This document shows, one piece after another, positions 1 to 7,105 of a DNA stretch of 18,994 nucleotides. A model generated the notes under the pieces. It ran no database searches. It was not told the DNA's origin and saw only the letters and a list, made by a program, of their open reading frames with translations. The stretch's first letter is position 1; every line of letters begins with the position of its first letter. Where the stretch lies: the NCBI GenBank assembly GCA_026387805.1, contig JAPLKY010000137.1, positions 1-18,994 of the forward strand, written 5' to 3'. A program made the translations under genes and the position numbers. This DNA comes from Candidatus Krumholzibacteriia bacterium. GTDB lineage: Bacteria > Krumholzibacteriota > Krumholzibacteriia > Krumholzibacteriales > Krumholzibacteriaceae.

Positions 1-245
1 ACCTCTACTGGATCGCCGTGCATCCCGAATATCAGGGAAGGGGGCTCGGCAAGGCGCTCATGCGCGAAGCCGAGAGACGGATCAGGGCAGCGGGGGGGAC
101 CCGCATCTACATCGACACTTCCTACAAGGCCCAGTACGAGGACACGAGGGCTTTCTATCTATCCCTCGGGTACGAGCTCGACGCGCTCCTCAAGGATTTC
201 TATTCCCCCGGGGACGACAAGGTGATCTACCGGAAATTGCTCTGA
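1..245 (+). CDS. GNAT-family N-acetyltransferase, C-terminal fragment
   Basis: This is the 3' part of a gene whose start lies before the window; the frame is open from base 3. It encodes the C-terminal half of a GNAT fold. The sequence WIAVHPEYQGRGLGKALM contains the acetyl-CoA pyrophosphate-binding motif (Q-x-x-G-x-G, here QGRGLG). It is followed by a helix and by the typical late-GNAT pattern 'TRAFYLSLGYE'. GNAT enzymes transfer an acetyl group from acetyl-CoA to an amine on a small molecule or protein in the cytoplasm; the acceptor cannot be told from this fragment. The stop codon is TGA at 243-245. The gene converges on truD and their 3' ends overlap by 19 bases, with no intervening terminator visible. 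Confidence 0.85.
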   Translation, partial: LYWIAVHPEYQGRGLGKALMREAERRIRAAGGTRIYIDTSYKAQYEDTRAFYLSLGYELDALLKDFYSPGDDKVIYRKLL

Positions 246-1456
246 GCGCCGAGCGCGCCGATGAGCACCGTCCCGTACGAACCCCGCGGAAGGAAGAATC
301 TCAGAAAACGCTTGAACCTCTTCGCGCCGGCGGCCGATTCGTCCGTCTCGACCGGACCGAGAACGAATTCCCGAGCGTCGACGAAGAGCATCCGCGGGAC
401 CTCTCCGAAATAGGGACTGCGAAGCCCCGGGATGCGCAGGTCGCCGAGCGCGATCCCTTCGCCGGCGAGAACGGCTTCGGCGGAGCTTTTCCAGGGATCC
501 TGGAGCGCCGTCCCTGGGGAGAGGAGCGGGATGAGCGTCCCGGCGAGATCGGGCGGGATCGCGGCGGCGCCGGGAAAAAGGAGATCGCCGAACCGGGAGG
601 GGAGCTCGATCAAGGGGGGCGCGCATCGCCCGGCGATGAAGCGCCGCGCGACCGCGTTCCAGAGCCATGACTGGTACGCCTCGATCGTGATTCTCCGGAT
701 GAAGGGCGGGAGCGCGGAGAAACCGGAACGAAAATCTCCACCCGTCTCGGCGAGGCGCCGGGCGATCGTATGCTCGGGGCAGGGAGGAAGCTCTCTCGCG
801 AGCTTCTCCCAGTCTCCCCAGGCGGCGGCGATCGTCCTTCTCACGCCCTTGCGTTCGCGCGAATCCTTGCGGTCCGCCGCGGCGACGATGAGCTTGAGCG
901 CCTCTTCGAAATCCCCGTCGATGAGCCGCCGCGCGGCGAATCCGCGGCCGTGGCGCGCCGAGCCGAATCGCTGCTCGCCGAAGTAATTCACGAAGCGGAG
1001 CGTTCTGCCGACGGGGGCATCCGGGGCCGCGAGAAACCGTCGCGCCTCCGTCATGCGCTCGCACTGACGCCGGGACAGGTTTCTCACCGTTATGCGGAAC
1101 CGGTTGCCCGAGGCGTCCGGGGCCGATATATGGCTCGCGAGCCTTCCGATCCGCTCGATCTTCCAGCCGGGCATTTCGATGGCATCGGGAGCGCGGGCTG
1201 CGCCCCCGCGCGGGAAGAGGATCGAGACGTGCTGAACGGTGAGCGCATGCCTGTCCTTGAGCCCCGCGTAAGCGATCCGTTCGAGAGGCACGCGGAGTCT
1301 CGGCGCGATCCGCTCGAGCGCGTCGATTGTCCCGAGGCCTCGCTTCGTGAGCCGGTAGAGGACGATGGGGCCGTCCGTTTCCGAAAGCCGCGCGGCCGTG
1401 CCCGGCGAGAGAATCTCCTCGACGAAAAAATCCTCCGGGCGCCGCTTGATCGTCAC
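227..1456 (-). CDS. truD: tRNA pseudouridine(13) synthase TruD
   Basis: TruD isomerises uridine 13 of tRNAs to pseudouridine in the cytoplasm. The 409-aa product shows the family motifs in order: 'RRPEDFFVEEI' at the N-terminus, the catalytic loop AGLKDRHALTVQ with Asp68 as the expected catalytic residue, 'NYFGEQRFG', 'IEAYQSWLWN', and a C-terminal 'FFLPRGSYGTVLIGAL'. The frame is open further upstream (to 1627), but the start was placed at GTG 1456. That codon forms a 4-base GTGA overlap with the stop of the preceding glycosyltransferase gene, and it puts the first conserved motif at residue 5, as usual for TruD. The length fits the family. Truncation is not apparent. The gene is last in a long minus-strand train and appears translationally coupled to the gene before it. 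Confidence 0.93.
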   Translation of the reverse strand: MTIKRRPEDFFVEEILSPGTAARLSETDGPIVLYRLTKRGLGTIDALERIAPRLRVPLERIAYAGLKDRHALTVQHVSILFPRGGAARAPDAIEMPGWKIERIGRLASHISAPDASGNRFRITVRNLSRRQCERMTEARRFLAAPDAPVGRTLRFVNYFGEQRFGSARHGRGFAARRLIDGDFEEALKLIVAAADRKDSRERKGVRRTIAAAWGDWEKLARELPPCPEHTIARRLAETGGDFRSGFSALPPFIRRITIEAYQSWLWNAVARRFIAGRCAPPLIELPSRFGDLLFPGAAAIPPDLAGTLIPLLSPGTALQDPWKSSAEAVLAGEGIALGDLRIPGLRSPYFGEVPRMLFVDAREFVLGPVETDESAAGAKRFKRFLRFFLPRGSYGTVLIGALGAQSNFR

Positions 1457-3009
1457 GGTCGCCCGTCCGTTTCCCGGTCCTCCGTCCGCGGGGAGGCCGC
1501 CGCGGCGAGATTCGACGAAGGCGAGGGAGCACGGCACGCGAAGAGCACGTAGCGGGAGCCAGAACTCGTGATATCGCACCTCAGAGCGAGCTCGTCGAAT
1601 CTCTTCCTGAGCGCGTCGCCGCGCCACGGAGCGGCGACGATGAAGACGTACGTTTCGAATCTCGGCGTCTCGAGCATTTCAAAGCAGACCGAATCGAGGC
1701 TTCGCCGGGCCCATACGGGAAGCGGCTCTTCGGCGATCCTCGTGAGGCGTCCGTCGAGGTAGAACTGGAGGCCGAAGAGCTCCTGCGATCCGAAAAGGAA
1801 GAACGCGGTCTCGCCGCGTTCCGCTTCCCGGCAGGAGCGATGGAGTGCTTTCATATCGAGATCGGTTCGGTAACGCGCGCTCGCTCCCTTGACCGCGACG
1901 AGCGCGGCGGCGGTGAGAACCGCCGCGATGACCGCGGCGCGCGCGCGGCCGGGTCGATCGATCGTTCGAATCGTCACCCGCGCGGTCGCGAGCGCCACCG
2001 CGGGGAAGATCGGGAGAACGTAGAGCGGAAGCCTGCTCTTCGCGAGCGAGAATATGACGAGCGGTACGAGGATCCATAGCGCGAGAAACGCGAGCCGCTC
2101 GTCGCCTCGCAGGAGCCTCTTGAGGCTCGCCCATCCGAAGAGCGCCCGATTCCTCGCGAGCTCCGCGATCCAGGCCGCCATGGCCGTTCCAGCGCCGAAG
2201 AGAAGCGGCGGCACGAATATGACGAGCGGCTTGTACCATTCCGGATTTCTCCCGTGCTTCGCCGTCGCGATTCTCGCGTAGACCTCCGTGCCGAGAAAAT
2301 AGTCGAGCAGTCCGGGGGTTCTCGCGACGACGACGACGTACCAGCTCAAGCCGACGGCGAGCATGAGAACGATGCCGGGAAGAGAGAAGAGCCCCGGGCC
2401 CTTTCTCCTCGTGGCGGCGAGGTAGATCCTGAAGACGAGGATCGCGGCGAGAGCGACGAGGGCCGGCGGCCCTTTCGTGAGAAACGCCGCGCCGAGAAGC
2501 CCCCACATCCCGACGATCCAGCGCTCCGCGCTCCGCGGGCCTTCCGCCCGGTAGGCCTTCCAGTAACAGAGAACCGCGAGGAGCTCCCAGAACGACAGGA
2601 GGAAATCGGTGTGCACGGAGCTCGCCGCGAGCACGGCGAAGGGGGAAAGGGCGTAGATCAGACCCGCCGCGAAACCGGTGCGGCGGTCCCACATCGCGCG
2701 CGCGAGGGCGCTCACGGCGAGGACCGCGAGGACGAAGACCGCGGCGTTCGCGAAACGAGCTCCCCACTCGTTCGTTCCGAAGAGGGCCATTCCGCCCGCG
2801 ATGGCCCAGTAGGCGAGCGGCGGCTTCGTCCAGTGAGGCGCGTAGTCGAGCCGGGGGACGAGCCAGTCTCCCGTCTCGAGCATCTCGCGGGCCGACTCCG
2901 CGTAGCGTCCTTCCGTCGTTTCATAGAGACCGCGGGAGCCCTGGAAGGCGAACCCGAGGATCGCCGAGAGAGCGACGAGAATGAGAACGTTTCTGCGCTC
3001 AGGCCTCAC
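1453..3009 (-). CDS. ArnT/PMT-like membrane glycosyltransferase (GT39/GT83 superfamily)
   Basis: A 518-aa polytopic membrane protein of the dolichyl-phosphate-mannose mannosyltransferase/ArnT superfamily. These GT-C enzymes take a sugar from a polyprenyl-phosphate carrier on the periplasmic side and attach it to lipid A, another glycan or a protein. After the first membrane segment (residues 7-24) comes the signature first periplasmic loop 'YETTEGRYAESAREM' and 'DWLVPRLDYAPHWTKPPLAYW' (residues 29-68), with the acidic catalytic-type residues near E30/E33. About ten further hydrophobic segments follow, then a soluble C-terminal tail. The start is GTG at 3009, overlapping the preceding LAB_N gene by 11 bases. 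The neighbouring GT2 and LAB_N genes supply the matching cytoplasmic half of the pathway. The sugar and acceptor cannot be read from sequence. Confidence 0.88.
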   Translation of the reverse strand: MRPERRNVLILVALSAILGFAFQGSRGLYETTEGRYAESAREMLETGDWLVPRLDYAPHWTKPPLAYWAIAGGMALFGTNEWGARFANAAVFVLAVLAVSALARAMWDRRTGFAAGLIYALSPFAVLAASSVHTDFLLSFWELLAVLCYWKAYRAEGPRSAERWIVGMWGLLGAAFLTKGPPALVALAAILVFRIYLAATRRKGPGLFSLPGIVLMLAVGLSWYVVVVARTPGLLDYFLGTEVYARIATAKHGRNPEWYKPLVIFVPPLLFGAGTAMAAWIAELARNRALFGWASLKRLLRGDERLAFLALWILVPLVIFSLAKSRLPLYVLPIFPAVALATARVTIRTIDRPGRARAAVIAAVLTAAALVAVKGASARYRTDLDMKALHRSCREAERGETAFFLFGSQELFGLQFYLDGRLTRIAEEPLPVWARRSLDSVCFEMLETPRFETYVFIVAAPWRGDALRKRFDELALRCDITSSGSRYVLFACRAPSPSSNLAAAASPRTEDRETDGRP

Positions 3010-3322
3010 GGCTCGCTCGCTTTTCCTTTCCGATGAGCATGAGGTTGCGGATGTAGATGAAGCTGTTGAGGACGTTCGCGAGGATGAAGACCGGATCGGC
3101 GATGTGTATCGAATAGATGAGGAGGATCGCGCTTCCCCCGAGGCTCAGGTACCAGAACGGCACGGGGATGACGCTTTTCCCCTTTCGCTCCGACGCGACC
3201 CACTGGATGACGAACCTGCTCGCGAAGAGGAGCTGGCCGAGGAGCCCGAGCGCCACCCACCAGCTCGCGAATTTATGAATCATTCCCTGCCAGACGCCCT
3301 GGGAAAAATCGGCGATGATCAT
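2999..3322 (-). CDS. LAB_N (lipid A biosynthesis N-terminal) domain membrane protein
   Basis: A 107-aa protein with about three hydrophobic segments (around residues 22-42, 55-72 and 78-97). It carries the LAB_N signature 'LLFASRFVIQWVASERKGKS' followed by 'PVPFWYLSLGGS' and 'NVLNSFIYIRNLML'. LAB_N proteins are small membrane proteins commonly sandwiched between a DPM1-like GT2 and an ArnT/PMT-like transferase; their role is not settled, and lipid-linked sugar translocation or complex assembly are possibilities. The ATG at 3322 overlaps the GT2 stop codon in an ATGA arrangement, and the 3' end overlaps the ArnT-like gene by 11 bases, so the three genes look translationally coupled. A later in-frame ATG (residue 14) is a possible alternative start. 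Confidence 0.88.
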   Translation of the reverse strand: MIIADFSQGVWQGMIHKFASWWVALGLLGQLLFASRFVIQWVASERKGKSVIPVPFWYLSLGGSAILLIYSIHIADPVFILANVLNSFIYIRNLMLIGKEKRASREA

Positions 3323-4056
3323 TCGATCTCCTCTTTCACTTCGTACCTCACGTATCGGGATTGCATCCATCGCACGGCGAAGAGGTCGCGGAGCCCCTTG
3401 AAGAGGCGGTTTCCGATGCCGTATTTGTTCACGCCCTTCGTCCGCGGGCGATGGCTCACGGGGATCTCGACGACCCGGGCGCCTTCGAGCTTGAGGAGCG
3501 TCGGGAGAAACCGGTGCATCCCTTCGAAGAGCTTGATTCGGCCGACGTGCCGGGCGCGGCACGCCCTGAGCGTGCACCCGACGTCGCGAACGCTCTCGTG
3601 CGTGAGGCGGTTTCTCACCGAATTGGCGATCGCCGAGGACGCCTTTCTCACGAAGGTGTCCCGCCGCCCCTCGCGCACGCCGCAGACGACGTCCCATTCG
3701 TCCATCTTCTCGAGGAGGCGCGGGATATCGGCCGGATCGTTCTGCATGTCGGCGTCCATCGTCACGATGATCTCCCCGCGGGCATGCTCGAAGCCGGCGG
3801 CCATCGCGGTGGTCTGGCCGCGGTTTCGCGCGAATCTCACGGCTCGAAGAGCGCCCACGTCCTTTTTCAGCGCGCGGAGCCTCTCGAACGTGCCGTCCGT
3901 CGAGCCGTCGTCGACGACGACGATCTCGTAGCGTTTGTCGAGGCGAGCGAGCACGCCATCCGCCTCGCGCACGCACGGCTCGATCGATTGCTCCTCGTTG
4001 TACGCGGGAATGACGAGACTGAGCTCGATGCGGGTATCGTTCGCCATGAACGACAT
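3319..4056 (-). CDS. Family 2 glycosyltransferase, DPM1/ArnC-like
   Basis: A 245-aa GT-A fold enzyme expected to load a sugar from a nucleotide donor onto undecaprenyl phosphate at the cytoplasmic face of the inner membrane. Visible motifs are 'LSLVIPAYNEE' (residues 12-22), 'EIVVVDDGSTDGT' (44-56) and the metal-binding DxD in 'VTMDADMQNDP' (D101-A-D103), followed by 'NKYGIGNRLFKGLRDLF'. Unlike GtrB or ArnC, it lacks an obvious pair of C-terminal membrane helices, so it is closer in size to the soluble Dpm1 type. The start could be ATG 4056 or ATG 4047; neither has a strong Shine-Dalgarno site, and the longer form is given. It begins 25 bases after the ArsG-like gene and overlaps the LAB_N gene by 4 bases. 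Confidence 0.9.
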   Translation of the reverse strand: MSFMANDTRIELSLVIPAYNEEQSIEPCVREADGVLARLDKRYEIVVVDDGSTDGTFERLRALKKDVGALRAVRFARNRGQTTAMAAGFEHARGEIIVTMDADMQNDPADIPRLLEKMDEWDVVCGVREGRRDTFVRKASSAIANSVRNRLTHESVRDVGCTLRACRARHVGRIKLFEGMHRFLPTLLKLEGARVVEIPVSHRPRTKGVNKYGIGNRLFKGLRDLFAVRWMQSRYVRYEVKEEIE

Positions 4057-4081
4057 GATAGAACGAAGAACTGCGTCCGCG

Positions 4082-4783
4082 CTACACCAAAACCGGGATT
4101 CCGAAGATATAGGTGAGGGAATAGAGGATGCCCACGAGGATGAACGCGGCGCCGGTGATCCTCCGCGCCCAGAGCTCGATCGCCGAGAGCCTGTTGAACG
4201 CGGTCCCGACTCGCCTGGCGCCCGTCGCGATGAGGACGGCGAAAACGAGCACGGGAAGCCCGGTCGCGATTCCGTAGATCGCCGGAATGGCGAGGCTCGA
4301 TTGATGCGCGACGGCGAGGGGGATGAGGCTTCCGAAGAAGAGCGCCGCCGAGACGGGGCAGAAGGAAAGGGCGAAGAGCATTCCGAGGAGGCCCGCGCCC
4401 CAGAGGCCTCCCGACTCGACGCGTTTCTGCATCTTCGCGCTCATTCCGGGTCCGGACGAGGTGAACCCGAGAAGGCCGAGGAGGAACATGCCGGCGACGA
4501 TGAGAATGGGGCCGAGCGCGCGGTTCATGTATTTTTCGAGGAAATGCGAAACGGCCGGCATCGAGAGCATGCTCGCGACGAGAAGGATGCCGAGCGTGAG
4601 GTAGGTGACGGTCCTGCCGAGGGTGTAGAGGATGCCGGTGAGGAGGACTTGTCTCGGGCTTTCGAGGCGCCTGCCGATGTACGAGATGGCGGCGATGTTG
4701 GTCGCGAGAGGACAGGGGCTGATCGACGTGAGAATGCCGAGATAGAACGCCGCCGAGACGCCGACGAAGAATCCGTCCATCAT
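4082..4783 (-). CDS. ArsG-like/CcdA-DsbD family membrane transporter
   Basis: A 233-aa membrane protein with about six hydrophobic segments, related to the CcdA/DsbD transmembrane superfamily. Two Cys-Pro motifs sit in equivalent halves: 'TSISPCPLATN' (Cys24) and 'FALSFCPVSAALFFGS' (Cys142), the pair that shuttles reducing power in CcdA. In arsenic loci, proteins of this kind next to an ArsF-type gene are named ArsG and described as efflux permeases for aromatic arsenicals. The context here (arsR, ArsP-type permease, thioredoxin-like protein, ArsF-like protein) favours that reading. A thiol-electron carrier that feeds the two CxxC partners is the alternative. The ATG at 4783 overlaps the ArsF stop as ATGA, and an AGGAAGG ribosome site lies just upstream. 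Confidence 0.78.
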   Translation of the reverse strand: MMDGFFVGVSAAFYLGILTSISPCPLATNIAAISYIGRRLESPRQVLLTGILYTLGRTVTYLTLGILLVASMLSMPAVSHFLEKYMNRALGPILIVAGMFLLGLLGFTSSGPGMSAKMQKRVESGGLWGAGLLGMLFALSFCPVSAALFFGSLIPLAVAHQSSLAIPAIYGIATGLPVLVFAVLIATGARRVGTAFNRLSAIELWARRITGAAFILVGILYSLTYIFGIPVLV

Positions 4784-5268
4784 CTGCCTTCCTGAAACGT
4801 CCTGATCTCGTCCTGGATATAAGCGATATAAGCGGTCTTGTCGCCGACGAGGTCCCAGATGCGCGGCAGGTTTTTCCAGCGCGTTTCCTTGCCGCCGTTC
4901 ACGGCGGAAAGGATCACCGATTTCGTGGAAAGGACGTAATCCTTGACGTAGCGCTCGTTCCCCGGCTCGTCCGTATTGATCGCCCGCCAGGCGATCGTTC
5001 CGGCCTTCATATCTTCGGCGAATGCGGTCATGATCGCCTCGTTCGTGTATTCCTCGAACTTGCGGCAGGTCGCGCAGCGTCTCGTTCCATGGAAGTAATA
5101 GACGACGGTGCTCGCCGAAACGGCCGGCGCATTCTCCGTCGGCGCGGCGTTGCCGGCCGGCGAGAGGGTCCCCGGCGTCCCGGGACGGCGTTCCTTCATG
5201 GCGAGAAAGATGACACTCACGGCGACGAAGGCGAGCAGTATCCCGGTCACGATATGTTTCGGTCTCAT
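4780..5268 (-). CDS. ArsF-like membrane-anchored CxxC protein
   Basis: A 162-aa protein with an N-terminal signal anchor (about residues 5-24), a Pro/Ala-rich linker to residue 53, and a small thioredoxin-like domain. It opens with 'VVYYFHGTRRCATCRKFEEY'; the redox pair is Cys65/Cys68. This matches the family called ArsF in public annotations, described as part of a reductase acting on nitrophenyl arsenicals. The real activity here is inferred from similarity and neighbours only. The domain is predicted to sit outside the cytoplasmic membrane, where the ArsG/CcdA-like partner could reduce it. The ATG at 5268 has an AAAGGAG site about 10 bases upstream. It follows the small thioredoxin gene by 34 bases and overlaps arsG by 4. 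Confidence 0.78.
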   Translation of the reverse strand: MRPKHIVTGILLAFVAVSVIFLAMKERRPGTPGTLSPAGNAAPTENAPAVSASTVVYYFHGTRRCATCRKFEEYTNEAIMTAFAEDMKAGTIAWRAINTDEPGNERYVKDYVLSTKSVILSAVNGGKETRWKNLPRIWDLVGDKTAYIAYIQDEIRTFQEGR

Positions 5269-5302
5269 ACGCGCGGTTCTCCTTTGCTGCGGTTCCGGAG
5301 CG

Positions 5303-5536
5303 TTACGTGATGAGCTTCTTCAGCTCGTCGACCGAAGCGGCCTTGCCGACGACCTTGACCTCGCCGTCCACGACGAGGGCCGGCGTCATCATGACGCCGA
5401 AATTCACGATCTCGTTGATGTTGGTGATCTTCTCGAGCTCGTACTCGATACCGAGCGCGTCGGCCGCCGCCTTCGCGTTTTCGGCGAGCTTCGCGCACTT
5501 CGGGCAGCCCGTGCCGAGTATCTGAATCTTCTTCAT
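5303..5536 (-). CDS. Small thioredoxin/glutaredoxin-like protein (ArsE-like position)
   Basis: A complete 77-aa single-domain thioredoxin-fold protein, cytoplasmic (no signal peptide). The redox site is Cys11/Cys14 in 'ILGTGCPKCAKLAEN', and the cis-proline segment is 'VMMTPALVVDGEV', both typical of the small redox-active disulfide protein family often found in arsenic operons. It probably relays electrons to the arsenic-handling membrane proteins encoded beside it. The position next to ArsF and ArsG corresponds to ArsE in ArsEFG sets; whether it is a true ArsE orthologue was not checked. The ATG at 5536 has a GGGAGG site 5 bases upstream and lies 15 bases after the permease stop codon. Confidence 0.85.
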   Translation of the reverse strand: MKKIQILGTGCPKCAKLAENAKAAADALGIEYELEKITNINEIVNFGVMMTPALVVDGEVKVVGKAASVDELKKLIT

Positions 5537-5551
5537 GGCAGCCTCCCGGGC

Positions 5552-6727
5552 CTACAGAGCCCCATAGATCAATCCGGTAATGGTGGAGAGTACGATCACG
5601 AGGAGAATGTACGTGACGGCTTTCCTCGTGCCCATGATGCTTCTGATGACGATCATGCTCGGAAGCGAAAGCGCCGGTCCCGCGAGAAGGAGCGCGAGCG
5701 CCGGGCCCTTCCCCATGCCGCTCCCGATGAGCCCTTGAACGATCGGCACCTCGGTGAGTGTCGCGAAGTACATGAACGCGCCGGCGACCGACGCGAAGAG
5801 ATTCGCGAGGAGCGAATTTCCCCCGACGGCGCCGCTCACCCAGCTCGACGGGATGATTCCCTCGTTCCCGGGGCGGCCGAGAAGAAAGCCCGAAACGAGC
5901 ACGCCGACGAGAAGGAGCGGCATGATCTGCTTGGCGAATTCCCACGTCGATTCGATCCATTCGCCGGCCTCCTGTCTCTTCATGCGGAGGAGGAAGAAGA
6001 TCGAAACGACGAGCGCGGCGAGACACGCGAAGGCTATGGCCCATTTCGCCGAGTATATCGCGAACCACGCGCCCGAAGTCTCCCGGGGCCTCCCCCAGTT
6101 CGCGAAAACGAGGAAGCCGGCCATCGAGGCGAAGTAGACGGCGGTCTTCCAGAGAGGGCGCGAGGCCTCCGGTTCCGGCATCGCCGCCTGCGCGTTCGCC
6201 TTGGCCAGCTCCTCCTTGCGGAAGATCGCGTGCATGACGAGTCCGATCACGACGCTGAAGAGGACGGCGCCGACCGCGCGCGCGACGCCGAGGCCGACGC
6301 CGAGAATGCGGGCGGTGAGCACGATCGCGAGGATGTTGATCGCAGGTCCCGAGTAGAGAAACGCCGTCGCGGGGCCGATGCCGGCGCCCATGCGGTAGAT
6401 CCCCGCGAAAAGCGGAAGCACCGTGCACGAGCAGACGGCGAGAACCGAGCCCGAGACGGACGCCACTCCGTAGGCGAGCACCTTGTTCGCCCGGGCGCCG
6501 AGGTACTTCATCACGGAGGCCTTGCTGATGAATACGGCTATCGCGCCCGCGATGAAGAACGCGGGGATAAGGCAGAGGAGGACGTGCTCGCGCGCGTACC
6601 ATTTCGCGAGGCTCAGGGCCTCGGTCACGGCGTTATCGAACCGCGGCCCTCCGATCGGCATGGAGTAGAACGCAAGGAACAGAGCCGCGATCCACAGAAA
6701 CGGCTTCCATTCATTTCGCCAGGTCAA
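5552..6727 (-). CDS. ArsP-type permease (DUF318/UPF0718 family)
   Basis: A 391-aa polytopic permease with roughly eight to ten hydrophobic segments in two halves separated by a charged loop (around residues 178-190). The family signature is visible twice: 'VLAVCSCTVLPLFAGIYRMG' with Cys99-x-Cys101 and 'FLYSGPAINILAI' in the first half, and 'EVPIVQGLIGSGMGKGPALA' in the second. Members such as ArsP export trivalent organoarsenicals; other members of this family are linked to metal efflux, so the substrate is inferred from the arsR and ArsF/ArsG context. The start is TTG at 6727, chosen because a GGAGGA site stands 5 bases upstream and because the next ATG (residue 23) would remove the first helix. 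It overlaps arsR by 17 bases. Confidence 0.87.
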   Translation of the reverse strand: MTWRNEWKPFLWIAALFLAFYSMPIGGPRFDNAVTEALSLAKWYAREHVLLCLIPAFFIAGAIAVFISKASVMKYLGARANKVLAYGVASVSGSVLAVCSCTVLPLFAGIYRMGAGIGPATAFLYSGPAINILAIVLTARILGVGLGVARAVGAVLFSVVIGLVMHAIFRKEELAKANAQAAMPEPEASRPLWKTAVYFASMAGFLVFANWGRPRETSGAWFAIYSAKWAIAFACLAALVVSIFFLLRMKRQEAGEWIESTWEFAKQIMPLLLVGVLVSGFLLGRPGNEGIIPSSWVSGAVGGNSLLANLFASVAGAFMYFATLTEVPIVQGLIGSGMGKGPALALLLAGPALSLPSMIVIRSIMGTRKAVTYILLVIVLSTITGLIYGAL

Positions 6728-7031
6728 GCTGCTCCTCCGCTCTCGACTTGATGACCGTCTCGATGCAGGACATGAAGCTGAGAATGCAGGGCGTTCTCAG
6801 AGTGTAATAGACCTTCGAGCCGCGCTTCTCGTCCCGGACGACGCCTGCGTTCCTGAGCACCGAGAGGTGCTTGGAAACGGTCGATACGTCGGAACCCACC
6901 ATCTCCGTGAGGTCGCACACGCAGCGTTCGCGCCGCGAGAGCTCGTCGACGATCATGAGACGCGTCGGGTGGGCCATCGCCTTGATTATCTTCGCGCGGG
7001 CTTCGAACCTGGCCTTCGATTTCGCTTTCAT
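6711..7031 (-). CDS. arsR: ArsR-family metalloregulator
   Basis: A 106-aa winged-helix repressor of the ArsR/SmtB family, expected to block transcription of the downstream genes until trivalent arsenic or an organoarsenical binds. It shows 'KAMAHPTRLMIVDEL', the metal-site motif 'RCVCDL' (Cys37, Cys39) and the recognition helix 'DVSTVSKHLSVLRNAGVV', then the beta-hairpin 'KRGSKVYYTL'. The third cysteine found in the E. coli-type ELCVCDLC site is replaced by Thr42, but two extra cysteines (82 and 89) lie in the C-terminal helix and could complete a three-coordinate site. The ATG at 7031 was chosen for its GGAGGA site 5 bases upstream; the frame is open further upstream but that part lies across the promoter. 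It heads the gene train and probably represses itself. Confidence 0.93.
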   Translation of the reverse strand: MKAKSKARFEARAKIIKAMAHPTRLMIVDELSRRERCVCDLTEMVGSDVSTVSKHLSVLRNAGVVRDEKRGSKVYYTLRTPCILSFMSCIETVIKSRAEEQLDLAK

Positions 7032-7064
7032 TGCGGTCCTCCGCGGGGAAAACGCCGATTCTAT

Positions 7065-7084
7065 ATTTGGCAATTTAGCCAAAT
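7065..7084. promoter_or_regulatory. Candidate ArsR operator (perfect inverted repeat)
   Basis: ATTTGGC (7065-7071) and GCCAAAT (7078-7084) form a perfect 7-bp inverted repeat around a 6-bp spacer. That spacer is exactly the -10 element of the arsR promoter, so a dimeric repressor bound here would cover the polymerase contact. The AT-rich block stands out against the GC-rich background. ArsR binding is inferred. Confidence 0.75.
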
Positions 7085-7100
7085 GGCCAATAGTTGTCAA
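7072..7100 (-). promoter_or_regulatory. Sigma70-type promoter of arsR and the downstream train
   Basis: Reading on the minus strand, TTGACA (7100-7095) is followed after exactly 17 bases by TAAATT (7077-7072). The -35 box is consensus and the -10 differs by two bases. Transcription would start near 7065, leaving a leader of about 34 bases that contains the GGAGGA ribosome site of arsR. Confidence 0.8.
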
Positions 7101-7105
7101 GCATG

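Noticed and set aside
159..1532. A 457-residue minus-strand frame overlapping truD.
   Set aside because: Its translation is Arg-rich and motif-free, while the truD frame carries all the family motifs.
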